A stretch of DNA of 64,000 nt from Saururus chinensis (GCA_035235625.1 CP141140.1:61124581-61188580), one strand, 5' to 3'. Shown: positions 11,441 to 23,250, counted from the stretch's first letter. Notes: generated by a model not told the origin, from the sequence alone. A program made the numbers and translations.

Positions 11441-13096
11441 ATGGAGAATGCAAAAGTTTCGCCTAATATGGAGACCCCTGCTCAAACTCCCCCTCATCGA
11501 CCATTTTCAATAAAGTTGTGGCCTCCCAGCCAGAGCACCCGACTGGTGCTTGTGGAAAGGATGGCTACAAATCTTTGCTCTCCCTCTTTTCTTTCTCGAA
11601 AATATGGTGTTTTAAGCAGAGAGGAGGCGGAGGAGAATGCTAAGCAGATAGAGAATGCAGCATTTTCTGCTGCTGATGAACACCATGCAAAAGAGCCAGA
11701 TGGAGATGGAAGCTCAGCAGTGCACTTGTATGCCAAAGAGTCCAACAAGCTCATGCTTGAAGTTATCAAAAGGGGTCCTCTCCAGAAAGAGGATGGAGAA
11801 ACCCCTGTAATGAGTGAAAGTGTGCTTGCCCGTCCATCTGTTTTTGATATATCTGGTGGACGTCGTGCTTTTATTGAAGCAGGAGAAGCTAAAGAACTTT
11901 TGAAGCCATTAACAGAAGAGGGAAACAAATACACCAAAATTTGCTTTAGCAATAGAAGCTTTGGAATTGATGCAGCCACAGTAGCAGAGCCCATTTTGTT
12001 ATCTCTTAAGAAGCAATTAACAGATGTGGATTTGTCAGATTTTATAGCAGGTAGGCCTGAGGCTGAAGCTCTTCAAGTGATGACTATATTTTCATCTGCT
12101 CTTGAGGGCTGTGTTTTGAGATCTCTGAACCTCTCAAACAATGCATTGGGTGAAAAGGGTGTTAGAGCTTTTGGGTCACTATTGAAATCCCAAAGCAGCT
12201 TGGAAGAACTTTATTTAATGAACAATGGGATTTCCGAAGATGCTGCAAAAGCTGTTTGTGAGCTAATTCCGTCCACTGAGAAGCTAAAGATTCTTCATTT
12301 TCATAACAACATGACTGGAGATGAAGGTGCTGTTGCTATTTCAGAAATGGTGAAAAGGTCTACCTCATTGGAAGATTTCAGGTGTTCATCCACAAGAATA
12401 GGATCTGACGGTGGAGTAGTATTGGCTGAGGCATTAGAAAATTGTTTGAATTTGAGAAATCTTGATATTAGGGACAACATTTTTGGGGTCATTGCTGGGA
12501 AAACTTTTAGTAAAGCTCTATCAAAACTTGAGTATCTTACTGAAATTTATTTGAGTTACTTGAATTTAGAGGACGAGGGAACAATAGCGTTAGCCAATGC
12601 ACTTAAGGATTCTGCTCCCAAGCTTCAAATTCTAGAACTTGCAGGAAATGACGTAACTGCTAAAGCTGCCCCTGCATTGGCTGAGTGCATTGTGACAAAA
12701 CAATATTTAACTAAGTTGAACTTATCTGAGAATGAACTTAAGGATGGGGGCACCATTATAATTGCTGATGCACTAACAGAGGGCCACGCACATCTTCAGG
12801 AAGTTGACATGAGTACCAATCAAATGAGACGGGCTGGCGCAAGAAAGTTGGCAGAGGCAGTTGCATCAAAGCCTGAGTTGGTACTCTTGAACATCAATGG
12901 AAATTACATATCTGATGAAGGGATTGAAGAAATGAAGGAAACACTAAAAGCCAGTCAAAAGTCGTTGGATGTCCTTGGGTGCTTGGATGAGAATGATCCT
13001 GAAGGAGAAGAGGAAAATTCAGAAGCAGAAAGTGTCCATGACGAAGAGAACGATCTGGAGTCTAAGCTGGAAGGCATCAAAATTGATCAGGAGTAG
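11441..13096 (+). CDS. RANGAP: Ran GTPase-activating protein (RanGAP), WPP-LRR type
   Basis: Encodes a 551-residue RanGAP, which stimulates GTP hydrolysis by the small GTPase Ran on the cytoplasmic side of the nuclear envelope and so maintains the gradient that drives nuclear transport. In plants it also marks the preprophase band and cell plate. Residues about 20-115 form the plant-specific WPP domain, with the Trp-Pro-Pro signature at 27-29, which targets the protein to the nuclear rim through WIT/WIP partners. Residues about 185-505 are RanGAP-type leucine-rich repeats with repeated LxxLxLxxN motifs (for example LRSLNLSNNALGEKG). Residues about 510-545 are the usual acidic tail. The length fits Arabidopsis RanGAP1/2 (about 535-545). 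The coding region is uninterrupted, as is normal for the family. The start is chosen because it gives a complete WPP domain and follows a good splice acceptor by 12 bases. The frame looks fully functional. Confidence 0.97.
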   Translation: MENAKVSPNMETPAQTPPHRPFSIKLWPPSQSTRLVLVERMATNLCSPSFLSRKYGVLSREEAEENAKQIENAAFSAADEHHAKEPDGDGSSAVHLYAKESNKLMLEVIKRGPLQKEDGETPVMSESVLARPSVFDISGGRRAFIEAGEAKELLKPLTEEGNKYTKICFSNRSFGIDAATVAEPILLSLKKQLTDVDLSDFIAGRPEAEALQVMTIFSSALEGCVLRSLNLSNNALGEKGVRAFGSLLKSQSSLEELYLMNNGISEDAAKAVCELIPSTEKLKILHFHNNMTGDEGAVAISEMVKRSTSLEDFRCSSTRIGSDGGVVLAEALENCLNLRNLDIRDNIFGVIAGKTFSKALSKLEYLTEIYLSYLNLEDEGTIALANALKDSAPKLQILELAGNDVTAKAAPALAECIVTKQYLTKLNLSENELKDGGTIIIADALTEGHAHLQEVDMSTNQMRRAGARKLAEAVASKPELVLLNINGNYISDEGIEEMKETLKASQKSLDVLGCLDENDPEGEEENSEAESVHDEENDLESKLEGIKIDQE

Positions 13097-13220
13097 AAAT
13101 TTACTTATGAGGTGATCTTCATGATTTCTCATGTTTGACATAACTTTTAAATAGATGTTTGCCACTGCAACTTTACTGAATTCTAGATCTCTGGTAAGGT
13201 TGGAGGAGTGCATTAACATT

Positions 13221-13226
13221 AATAAA
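13221..13226 (+). terminator. Likely poly(A) signal of RanGAP
   Basis: AATAAA occurs 125 bases after the stop codon in a T-rich 3' region, a plausible plant near-upstream element. Not proven without transcript ends. Confidence 0.4.
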
Positions 13227-13506
13227 AATGCATGGGAGTGGCTTTTTATCCAGCCTTGTAGTAGATATCACGCTTCTTTTATAACGTTCTTCCATAGCTT
13301 CTGGTAAGCATGTGTGCTTCCTAAGGTTAGTATGTGTTACAATCTTTTGTTGGTTGACGTTTCTTTTTGTTACTGTTACATTAATCCACTTGCCAATTTA
13401 ACCCATGTAGATGTCTGAAATAATTTAATGTATTCGAAATTTCGTAATGTAAAATCATTTTCAACTTTTAGTTGTATGATGCCAGAAAGAGGGGCATGAA
13501 GTCTTA

Positions 13507-13648
13507 GGTACATAGGCCTATCTAACTGGTTAGGCGGTTGACCGTTAAGGAGGATGTGGAGTGTTCACATCCGCAAGTCCCACTTCCATACTTTCCCGTG
13601 CAATGTGGTGACCTTTCCTTAAAATATTGTTTACGGCAGAAATAAAGT
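13507..13648 (+). mobile_element. tRNA-derived SINE with 13-bp target repeats
   Basis: A 142-bp insert is flanked by perfect 13-bp direct repeats GCATGAAGTCTTA (13494-13506 and 13649-13661), the hallmark of target-primed insertion. Inside are an A-box-like TCTAACTGGTT (13521-13531) and, about 40 bp later, a B-box-like GTGTTCACATCC (13561-13572), the internal RNA polymerase III promoter of tRNA-derived SINEs. The tail is AT-rich rather than pure poly-A. The perfect target repeats suggest a fairly recent insertion. It lies about 400 bp after the RanGAP stop codon. Confidence 0.65.
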
Positions 13649-13930
13649 GCATGAAGTCTTACATAATGAATCAACGGTTGTGCATGATCATGTGTAGGGA
13701 AAGTAATGCACGTACTCTTAGCTAAAAGAACGTAGCTATTCACGCCCTAGTTTTTTCCCATGTCCCCCAAGTAAAAGCAAAAAAACAGTAATTTTTTTAC
13801 TTCAATGCCCTATTTACCCCCCACTGGTTTACTCTTCTTCCCTTATTGTATGGGTTTTAGCAAGGGGGGGTATCCCATGTAAGATATTAACATATTTGAT
13901 AGGGACTCTTAGGTCCCTGTATGATTGTGC

Positions 13931-14133
13931 AAATTTGACGGGGGCACTAGCTACCAAAATGAAGATAATAATTTTTGAAGAGTTACTATCTGGGTTTTAT
14001 CGGGGAGGTACACCGTGCCCCCTGCTAATATGAAATTTGACGGGGGCACTAGCTACCAAAATGAAGATAATAATTTTGAAGAGTTACTATCTGGGTTTTA
14101 TCGGGGAGGTACACCGTGCCCCCTGCTAATATG
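13931..14133. repeat. Fresh tandem duplication, 102 + 101 bp
   Basis: Copies at 13931-14032 and 14033-14133 differ, as far as I can read, by a single T in a T-run. Weaker related sequence extends on both sides (about 13860-13930 and 14134-14280; shared AGATATTAA, TTGACGGGG and CCCCCT motifs). The duplication therefore sits in an older, decayed array of about 100-bp units. No coding role is seen. Confidence 0.9.
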
Positions 14134-14289
14134 AATGGATTTGACAGACTTGAGTCTCTGTTGTAAGTTTGTGCAATTGTTGGCGGGAGATACCCCCTAT
14201 TAGATATTAATGGACTTGACGGGGACTTGGAAGACTCGTCTATTTCTGCAATGGTTGGCAAGGGGCTCCCCCTACCAAAACACAGACAA

Positions 14290-16170
14290 TAACTCTGGAT
14301 GAAGTACTTTCATTTTTTTTTTTAAATATGGGTCTTTTTTATGAATTTGTTAATAAAAAAAATTACTAAATGGGATGTATACGACCTTTATGCCAAATTT
14401 ATATAAATAGATTACTAAATGGGTTTAATTGCGTAATCACTGTAACTTATATGCTACGACAGCACTTAGGTTTAGCATTTTTCAGATAAAACCACTCCCA
14501 TTTGAGCCCTAAGCCACTTGTGCTTTCTGCACAAGCTATTAACTGCAAAAGCTGCTTAGTTAAGCATTGCTGAATGCCACCTAGTTTCTCATCTGCTTTC
14601 CATTTAAGCTGCCATGAGCAACGCCGAGCCAACCTCTCTCAGTAGGATACATTCACAGACAGATACTGGCTTCAACATCCATGTAAACCCCCAGCTTCAA
14701 AATATATGTATACGAATAAAATAAATCCAAATTTTTTGACATACTTCTATGGTCCATCCAGTTTTAGGATAGCTAGTTCCATTCCCTTTTATTTGTGTTC
14801 CATGAATAACACATTGTAAAAGTGTTTCCCGGTTCTCAATCAACTGCATATGTTAGTGCTAAAAAACCAAAATAAGGTACTCACCGCCATATCCATTCTT
14901 CATCATTATCATGAATAATACTAATATTTACATACAAGGCATTTCATTATCTCTAGACATGTTCATTTCTAGACATTCCAAAATTTTGACATTTCATTCT
15001 CTCCATCTTCATTCCTAGACGTGTTCTTCCTCGATACCCCATTTAAATGCCAGAGAGGGTTTTCATTAACAACGATTGAACTGAGTATTCTTAGAAGGGA
15101 AGTCTGTTCTGGCTTCCAGCACAGTGTAGATGGGGCATCCTATCCCATTTGGAACATGACATTACATCTGACTGCAGCTGGTTTCCTAATTGTCAACAAA
15201 TGTGTGCACCCCATGCTGGCAGCCACAACAGTCATCATTCATCTCCACTGAGCACGACTATAGTTTCTTCATGCTGTCATTCGAGGAGGGTAGAGTTCCC
15301 AAAGTGCCACGGTAGAGTCTACTGAAGAGTTGGACATGAGCATACAGTCCATTGAAAATGAGACTGCATTACGCAACAAGTTTTAGAGTAATTAAACAAT
15401 AGGACACTCAGTACCATTTGCAGACAACCATTAAACAGAGTAATCAGCAATAACTTTAGAGTCATATTGGTGCAAAGTCCTTCAACTTTGTAATTTTACT
15501 AATTTCATCGAACTAAATAATGCTTTCAGAATAGGGTTGTGTGCTGACTGAATGTGGCATATAAAATACCTCTCTTTCCCCATTCCCATATTTTTTAATA
15601 GAGACAACCAAAAAATTATACCATTTACTAGCGAGATCAACATTGTTCGAATTAGTTGGTATTCAGCAGGTCATACACTGCTAGAGCACTTCCTTTGCAT
15701 GATTAAATATCCTTACACTGTTAAGACAAAAAAATTGTAATCAGATAGATGCACATGGAAAATTCTAAAAGCCTGTTTTAGCTGGACAACTGGAAGAAAG
15801 ATAGTGGCCGCAAACAAAGATGTGGTTTCACTTCCTAACACACTGAAGAGGCGACAAATTTCATGGCACAATGCACAAACATATAAAAATCTGGTAATAT
15901 TTATAACAAAGTGGAAACACAATACAGATTTATACTTGTTATTGCTTTCATATTGTTTTATGTCACTCAATAAGGCCACTTTTGGATAAAAGAAGTTAAT
16001 TATGTTACAAATCAGCAATCAAATTTTCTATGTATCGTATGCTAAAAACATATCCACATTTCACCAGGCAAGACACATGATACATTACTTTTAATTGAAG
16101 CTTCGGACTGCAAGATCGATTTGGAATAATAAAATTAAGAGTGTGAAGCAAAACAAAAAGGAATAACATA
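14290..16170. other. Intergenic DNA, no confident gene
   Basis: No frame here matches a family I know. Composition is more balanced than elsewhere, and several acceptor-like sites occur on the reverse strand, so further exons of the reverse-strand candidate at about 16.2 kb could lie here. I could not chain them into a reading frame. Confidence 0.35.
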
Positions 16171-16551
16171 CCGATGATCCCAGCCAGCAGCAGCGCCAAT
16201 TTTTCCATCCATTCTGGTTGACGTGCCAGCTATACCAGGTGGCTTCAGGTTAATCACTTTCTTCTCTATTCAAGAACCCTAAGACAAAAGTGAGAAAGAA
16301 GACTCTTAAACATTACAAAGGACTATCAAACATTTGCCTTTTCCAAGGAATAAACATGATTAGCATATCTCTGCAAAGAAACAAATTTCAGTACAACTTG
16401 CGTGTACATAGCGAAGCGAAGGGATTCATGTTGGGATAAATGACATGATGGAGATGTCATTGTCGTGGAGGAACAAAGCGGCGTAGGTGCAGGCTGTCTC
16501 GCTGAGCTACATCGCTCTGGCGAAATCAAAATATGGAAAACCGAACAGAGG

Positions 16552-16555
<4 letters not shown>

Positions 16556-16589
<34 letters not shown>
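16556..16589. repeat. (GA)n microsatellite
   Basis: Seventeen GA units without interruption, in a moderately GC-rich patch that could be a 5' leader or promoter on the reverse strand, where such GA/CT tracts are common in plants. Confidence 0.9.
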
Positions 16590-16591
<2 letters not shown>

Positions 16592-18817
16592 CCAAATACA
16601 GATGTGAAGGAGATCGATGAAGGAGAGTCGTACTCGTACCAGGAGAAGGCGGGGGAAGTGGGTGTTGACCGCACTAGAGTGAGGGAGGCGGAGGGCGGGG
16701 TACATGGAGTTAAAAAAATTTACATATTATTTTTCAGAACCGAGGTACAAGTGGAAAAATAGGTAAATTAAATACGGGGTATCTAAGTAAGGGGGGACAA
16801 AAAAAAAAGGTTAAATAGCCACGTTCCAGCTAAAACACTAACGTCTATTTATCTTATAATTCATCTAAAAAATAGGAATCTACCCACTAAATTTATTTAG
16901 CGAGCTTATTCCTTTCTAAGCTAGCAAGTTGCAAGCCCAATAAACTATTTTCTAAACGTAAGATTTTTAAAATATTTATTTATTTTTCATTATTGTTAAT
17001 AGAACAATAACTGTACTCTTAACCTATCCTAAAATGGGTTGTAGCCAAAGCGTGCTGGGTGGAATTCTGGTGAATGAATTAGGAGTTCATTATAATAATC
17101 ATTATAACAAACAAAGAAAGAGACATTACTATGGAGAGGTTCAACTCATCTCTTAAATTAATTTAAATGAACCTAAATTAATTATGAATTTATATTAGTA
17201 AGGATTAAAATTAAAATATCGTTAGCATCTTGGCCAAGGCCATGCAAGTGGTAGTGCATCCTTAGGGTTCAGCTACCCCCGTAGTTTTAGTTTTTTATAT
17301 TTTTTTTAAATAAAAATTTATGGGTTGTGATCACCAAAAATAGACTTGGCAGCATGTGTTCGTCGTGGGTAGGCCTAACCCTGGCAGAAGTGGGCTAGGC
17401 TCAGCCCCGCTGCAGCGGTTGAGAAATGGAAAGAGGGGGAATGATGGAGGTTAGGGGGGATGATATTTGTTTTAAAATTTGGAGTGGAATGGGGTAGTTT
17501 TGTCTCTTGTGTGTTGGAGATTCTAAGCCTGTGACACAACTGTTAGGGTATTTAAGCTATTTTACCTCTTTTTTTATTATTATTGTTCACTCAGGCAAAA
17601 ATCTTAGAGAAGTTTTTTGGGGAATTTTGTCACAAAACAACATTAACTACATAGTAAAATTATCACTAACATGAGAGTGACAAAATGACATTCTTTTAAA
17701 ATTTAATTTTAAAAAATGGCCCTCCCTTCTCCTCCCCTATGTTCCTTCTCTCAATGGTGTAGTTGTGGCTTGGCCAGGCTGTTTGGCCTTCGCCAAGTAG
17801 CCTTTCGGGCCATAACCTTAGTCCTCGGCTGGAAAGGAAGTCATTGTTTCTAGCTACAGAATTAAACTTATACTAATCTTAAAATTAAATTGTAATCAAA
17901 CCTTGTCATGCCCCAGCACACCCCACCCTTGACCAAACCTTGTTTAAAGAGGAAGTAGTATACTGCACGGCGAAGTTAAGTGGAAATGCGAAAGACTTAA
18001 CCTATCATTGGGTGAAACACATTGAAGTAAGCACACGCGACCTTTGTGCAAAAGCAAATAAAGGAATACAAAGAGACTAGTTATCAATCTTAGTCTACAC
18101 ATACTTACATAATCTAGTTAATATATAATAACAAGCCTCAAGGGCTAAATAAGTTTAAGCCAATAATAGCTAAACATTGTGTAAGGTAGAGTCAAATATA
18201 AGTTCAACATAACATAAGTTCAGATTAACATAACCTTAAGCAACTATAGTCCCTCTCAATGAACGTGGTCATCCTCATGCTCAACATAGAGCCCATCCAA
18301 CGTACCTGCATAGCACAACATGCAACCCCAAAACAAAATCACAAACAAAGAGGGGTGGGCTTTGTAATGACCCGACCCGAGACGGGCCCACAAAATCACT
18401 AATATAAAAATTTTCTCTTTCCTTAAGCCAGAAATCATCGTCTGTGTGCGAGAGGTACAACATTCGTCTACGCACTATGGAACTTTAGGGCTTCCTCATA
18501 CGTAGACTTAGGTTGTAACGAACACATACACACAACGAAGCTTCATAGTTCATTGCATGTAAAACAGAATAAAACATATTATTTATAATAATTTGGATCG
18601 GGCCAACGTTGCCTTGCCATTAGTTGCCTATATGCGTATTAGATATTATTCCAATACGATCGGATCCGAATGTAGTTCTGCCTAATGGCTACTACATACA
18701 ACAAGCATCACAAAATTATATGTATAAAATACATATCTCCAAACATTTAATCGGAAGTATACAAAAACTCGTCATATATCGGAGTCAAGCGGAAGTTAAT
18801 AAATTAACGCAATCGTA

Positions 18818-19097
18818 CATCTCGCTCTACCATAGAGCGGGATCAAAATCATATACACCTGTCTCGCTCCTATTACTGAGTCGAGACTGAGCACATCACT
18901 TGGCTCACTCTATCACTGAACCGAGACCGGACACACATATACCACACGTCTCGCTCTACCAAAGAACAAGACAAAACATAATTACAGGTCTCGTCTACCA
19001 CTGAGCCGAGACTGAAAACACACTACATGTCTCGCTCTATCACTGAGCTGAGACTGAACACACACATCACACGTCTCGCTCTACCCTAGAGCGAGAC
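18818..19097. repeat. Array of seven hairpin units, period about 42 bp
   Basis: Units begin near 18818, 18860, 18901, 18948, 18988, 19029 and 19073 with GTCTCGCTCTACC or a close variant, followed by its approximate reverse complement. The last unit, 19073-19097, is a perfect 11-bp stem (GTCTCGCTCTA with TAGAGCGAGAC) and a 3-base loop. The array is internal to the inner solo LTR. Confidence 0.9.
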
Positions 19098-19440
19098 CAC
19101 GCACATCATGACATATAAGCACACATCATTCTATAATTAAAACGGGAGATCAGAATGCTTACTCCCCTCATGTCTTGCGAGGTAGTAGTATTCGGAGTTG
19201 CTCGTATGAGCATCATCCCTTTCAGATCCGAAGATAGTAGACGGAGCTTCCTCTAGCCTCCATACGTTCCTCGTTTTGTACTGAAAGACTATGTATAAAT
19301 GTTCTCCTTGCCGGAGACTCTTCTCATTTTTTGCGCCTGTGAGTGGCGGACAGAACCTCCCTTACTCTAGATTACTTCTCTTAATGTAGCCCGACAACTT
19401 CGAACATAACCCCGTCTTGCTCCGGGCCCCTTTTTCTTGT

Positions 19441-19800
19441 TCAGTGCTCGAGGATAATGGGCAGAGCCTCTCCTTGTCTTGGGGCATTTCCTCTTTATAT
19501 GGTTTCCAAATCAAAAAAAGGAGCCCTCCATCATGTAGAACATACTTGATTTAGTCAAGAACGCCTCTTAAATCGACTAAATCGGAGTTAGGATGGTCAG
19601 AAACAGAGAAATCGAAGTTGGTCGGTGCTTGAGGACAACGGGCAGAACCTCTCTTTGTCTTAGGGCGTTTCCTCCTTATACGGACTCCAACTCGAAGAAA
19701 AGACCCCTCCATCACATAGAGCACACTTGATTTAGTAGGAAACAGGTCTTTGATGGGATAAATCGGACTCAGAACGCTCAGAAACGAGGGGAGAGAAGTT
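19441..19800. repeat. 180-bp tandem repeat, two copies
   Basis: Copies at 19441-19621 and 19622-19800 share GTGCTYGAGGAYAAYGGGCAG and the following 130 bases with moderate divergence. A weaker third copy may precede them at about 19338. Internal to the inner solo LTR. Confidence 0.8.
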
Positions 19801-22800
19801 TCTTTTGAAAATGAAGCAAAATGGGGTATTTATAGACCCCGAGCTGGGCCAAAACAGCGGCACCGCACCATCAGAAATGGCGTCACCACTGTTTCAGCTG
19901 CGGAGCCCACCAAAACTGCACATGGCACCCGTGGTAACATGGGCGAGCATCACGCCGTGCCGGCTCGCTCCAGTCTCGTGCTGCGCACTGGCTCACCCAT
20001 TTTCTTTTTTATTTTTTTATACTTCTTTATCTACAAACGCGCGCATCTTTCTACTCCGGAATTGGATTCTCGCGTTCTTGGTACCGTTGGACTCGTATCG
20101 ACAAACCCTTTGATACAAACCTACTTAAAGAAGCATATCGTGCCCTTTCCAAGTGGGTTCCACTTATTCTCTACGTTTGTCAAGGTCGTAACTTCCAATC
20201 CCGACCTCCGTTTTGAGTGTTCTTCGATTCGTTAAGCTCGTTTCTTCGAACTCTACATATATATAAAGGTTTCAACCTAAGAAACCTTCTAAAACTTATT
20301 AAATGTTATCTAATTACCTTTAACCCTGTAGGCTAAACGTAATTAGAAAAGTGGGGTGTTATAGGCTTAGCTCAACAAGGGTTTTATTATAGAATGTAAA
20401 GTCATGAAAACACCATATGCATTTTTAATATAATATACATCACATATCCATTCACCACACATATACATCATGAGATAAATCACATATATTTATGTCACCT
20501 GTACATCATAGTATAAATCATATTCCATAAACACATATTCATGCCACTTATGTATCATAATGTAAAACTCATTCCACAAACACATATTTATGCCATTGTG
20601 CATCATACAAACATCCATAATGCATAGGACATATACTTATAATGTGTAATGATATAAATCTCATTATAACATTCACATTCTATATGAATCAACTCTCAAT
20701 ATTCACACCTTGCATAATTATATCCAATATACATATTCACCCTGCATAATCAAGTGTATCAAACACCTCCCATCCTGCATGTTCAAGCATAATCATTCCC
20801 TAAACACCATGTGTATCATAAGTATCATTGTTCATACACAATATATGCCAATGAGTATTATATTTCATACACTTGCAACAACTATTAGGTGAATGTATCA
20901 TAATTGAAAAAATAATCAAACCCGCTTGCCTAAGACAATCTCTTGTAGTGAAGGTCAGAATTCTTAAAAATAAAAACTATAGCGGTTTGGGTAAGTTCCC
21001 TAACTGGGAAGGTACCCCCTGTTTACCTAGGACAATCCTTACAGGAAATATTCAAATTCCTAAAAAGAAAAACTAGAGTAGCCTGATAAGTCGGTGCACA
21101 CGGGCATATCATCCTAGATTCTCAGGGTCTAGATAATACATCAATTTAACTTATATAGCAAATCCACTCTTCTCAGCCAAGGGAGGCAACACGTCCTCAA
21201 AAGGATGTAAAATAAAAACTTCATCCTTTTGAACGTAAAACCGATTCGATAAACCTCTGAGCGGTTAATCCAGCATCTAATGACATCCAATTACATCCAA
21301 TCGATTAATTATGACTAATCACAAATAATCATTGCTTGTAAGGTATTTTTATGATGCATGCGACAATGATACATATGTGAGCAAATCTTAAATGAGTACA
21401 AGTATAGGTAAATATACTCTTATCAGTCCATATAAGTATTAAACATGGTCTATTGATGACAAATCAAAACATAAAAATATATGCAAGTGTACATACATAG
21501 TAGTATTCATACTTAAGCTAAAGTATGTGGAACATGAATCACCTATATTTAATGTGACACATGCTAGCATACACAATTTATCATGGTTATGACCTACTGA
21601 AATCATAGAGTAAATATAAGAAAATTATTAAATATAATTTTAAAACAAGTAAAATATTATACTAAAACTAAATAAATATTATCATATTCATGCTTGAGTT
21701 AAATCATAATTTACAAAAGGTTCACGAGCAATTAGAGTGATTTATAAGTAATCATAACTCATCATAGTCATGAAAAATTAAAATCATGAGAAAAGAACAA
21801 GAAATGGCCAAAAATTCACAAAAATAGCATATTTTACAAAACTACCTTATTACAGTTCGAACGCCCTAATATACCATTCAAATACCTGGCCGTTCGATCG
21901 GCTTGATAGGCCATTCAAATGGTCGAAATAGTTAATACTAGTTCATCTTTAACCTCTTGAAAATCAAATCAAAAATATTCTAAAATTCCACATAAATTCA
22001 AAAATTATTATAAAATATTATATAATCAAAATCTAAGTCTAGAATATGATGAATCTAATAATTTTTATGCTTAATCATAAAAAAATAACCATAAATCATA
22101 TACTTTTAACAAATCACCATTAAACCTTAAAATAAAGTAATAACTTTAATAAATTTATAATCATGCATTCCAATGAAGAAAACCACACAAGATAAAAATT
22201 TCTTACATGTAACTACCTTTTGAATCCATAAAAGAATTTCAATCATCAAAAAATTCTATCCCAAAAATTAGAGTTTTAGTTAAACCTACTTAAAATTAGC
22301 TAATAGACTCAAATTAACTTGCAAATAGATAAATCCATGATATCATTAGGTTGAAAACGAAAATCACCTACTTAGGGTTTTAAATTAAAATTTAAAATAA
22401 GATTTTTATGAAAGAAATTAAGAATCAAGACGAGAGAAATGAAGATAAAAGTAATGAAGACAAAAATTAAAAGATTATGGATGATTAGGGGAAGAAAACT
22501 AACATTAATTTAAGTTTCTCGTTTGAAAAATGAGGGTAGAGCACTTCCTCTTTTCTAACACAATCTTTCTAATTTGTCTAATAGGCTAGGTTTTTTTTAA
22601 TATAATAAGGGTTTTGGGTTAGACATACAAACTGTTGGGCTAAAAAATAAAATAAAATGCCATAAATGGCAAATTAAATTATTTTTAGCTTAAAAATAAA
22701 TCTAATCATATCTAAAATTAATAAAATAAAATAATAAATATTAAAGGGTCAAATAGGTTGCACGCCATCTAACATGGACATGGGGCCCATGGCGGGGTCC

Positions 22801-23142
22801 GCTCCCTTTTAATTTAAGAAAAAAAATAAGAAAAAAAGGTCATTAAATTGATAAAAATTGGGTAAATCAAGTTTAACACTAAAATTTATAGAAATAAAAT
22901 TAAACCTTAATAAAATCATAATTAACTAACCCATAACCCTAAAATTAAATTAATTCGACAACAAACAAAATTACACAAATTTACACAATTAAAAGAAATT
23001 AAGATAAAATAAAATTAGAGATCTTATAAACCTTAAGGAGAAGTGATAAAACAATGGTATTTTTGTTAAAAGATGCAAATATCATGCCTTAGACGCCTCA
23101 TTACATTGTCGATTTTTATTGTTATATTCCTAGTAACAAATG

Positions 23143-23250
23143 AGTAACATTTTGTAAAACCATCCCACATTAATAGATTTGTCTAGTTTTTTAAAATAAA
23201 ATAAAATTTTAAAAATTAGACAAAGTTATTAATATGGTACAAAGGGAGTA
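23143..23250. mobile_element. Short Stowaway-like MITE
   Basis: On the reverse strand the right end reads TACTCCCTTTGTACCATATT, close to the CTCCCTCYGT ends of Stowaway MITEs. The left arm (ATTAATAGATTTGTCTAGTT) pairs with the right arm (AATTAGACAAAGTTATTAAT), so the element folds into a hairpin around an AT-rich centre. The left terminus is diverged and its exact position is uncertain. Confidence 0.45.

Larger units (their letters stand above)
18363..20363 (-). mobile_element. Inner solo LTR (Gypsy-like), 2.0 kb
   Basis: A 2001-bp element starts TGTAATGACCCGACCC and ends GGGGTGTTATA, with the 5-bp target duplication GGCTT on both sides (18358-18362 and 20364-20368). No coding domain is present. 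On the reverse strand it begins TATAACACCCC, the same start as the LTR at 61927. Two internal arrays are visible: seven hairpin-forming units of about 42 bp (18818-19097) and a 180-bp direct repeat (19441-19800). It is whole as a solo LTR and younger than the LTR that it interrupts. Confidence 0.8.
17904..23028 (-). mobile_element. Outer solo LTR (Gypsy-like), interrupted by a second solo LTR
   Basis: The left end begins TGTCATGCCCC at 17904 and the right end finishes GATCTTATA at 23028. A 5-bp target duplication AACCT flanks them exactly (17899-17903 and 23029-23033). Removing the inner LTR (18363-20363 and one target copy) leaves an LTR of about 3.1 kb. No gag or pol sequence is present, so this is a solo LTR of the long-LTR Ty3/Gypsy kind. 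Orientation is inferred as reverse from the low end, which read on the reverse strand resembles the 3' part of long Gypsy LTRs. Since both target copies match, the insertion is not very old, but it is older than its guest. Confidence 0.75.

Noticed and set aside
11494-11994. 166-codon reverse-strand frame inside the RanGAP coding region
   Set aside because: Antisense to the conserved WPP domain and without a family match; a by-product of codon usage.
17225-17320. tRNA-promoter-like motifs (AAGTGGTAGTGC, GGGTTCAGCTACCC) followed by a T-rich tail
   Set aside because: A-box and B-box are too close, and no flanking target repeats were found, so a SINE call is not supported.
18818-19097. Regularly spaced repeats that could suggest a CRISPR-like array
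   Set aside because: The spacing and palindromes come from a tandem hairpin array in a plant LTR; there are no unique spacers or associated genes.
19805-20235. Two frames of about 100 codons
   Set aside because: They lie inside a solo LTR with exact ends and do not resemble any protein domain.
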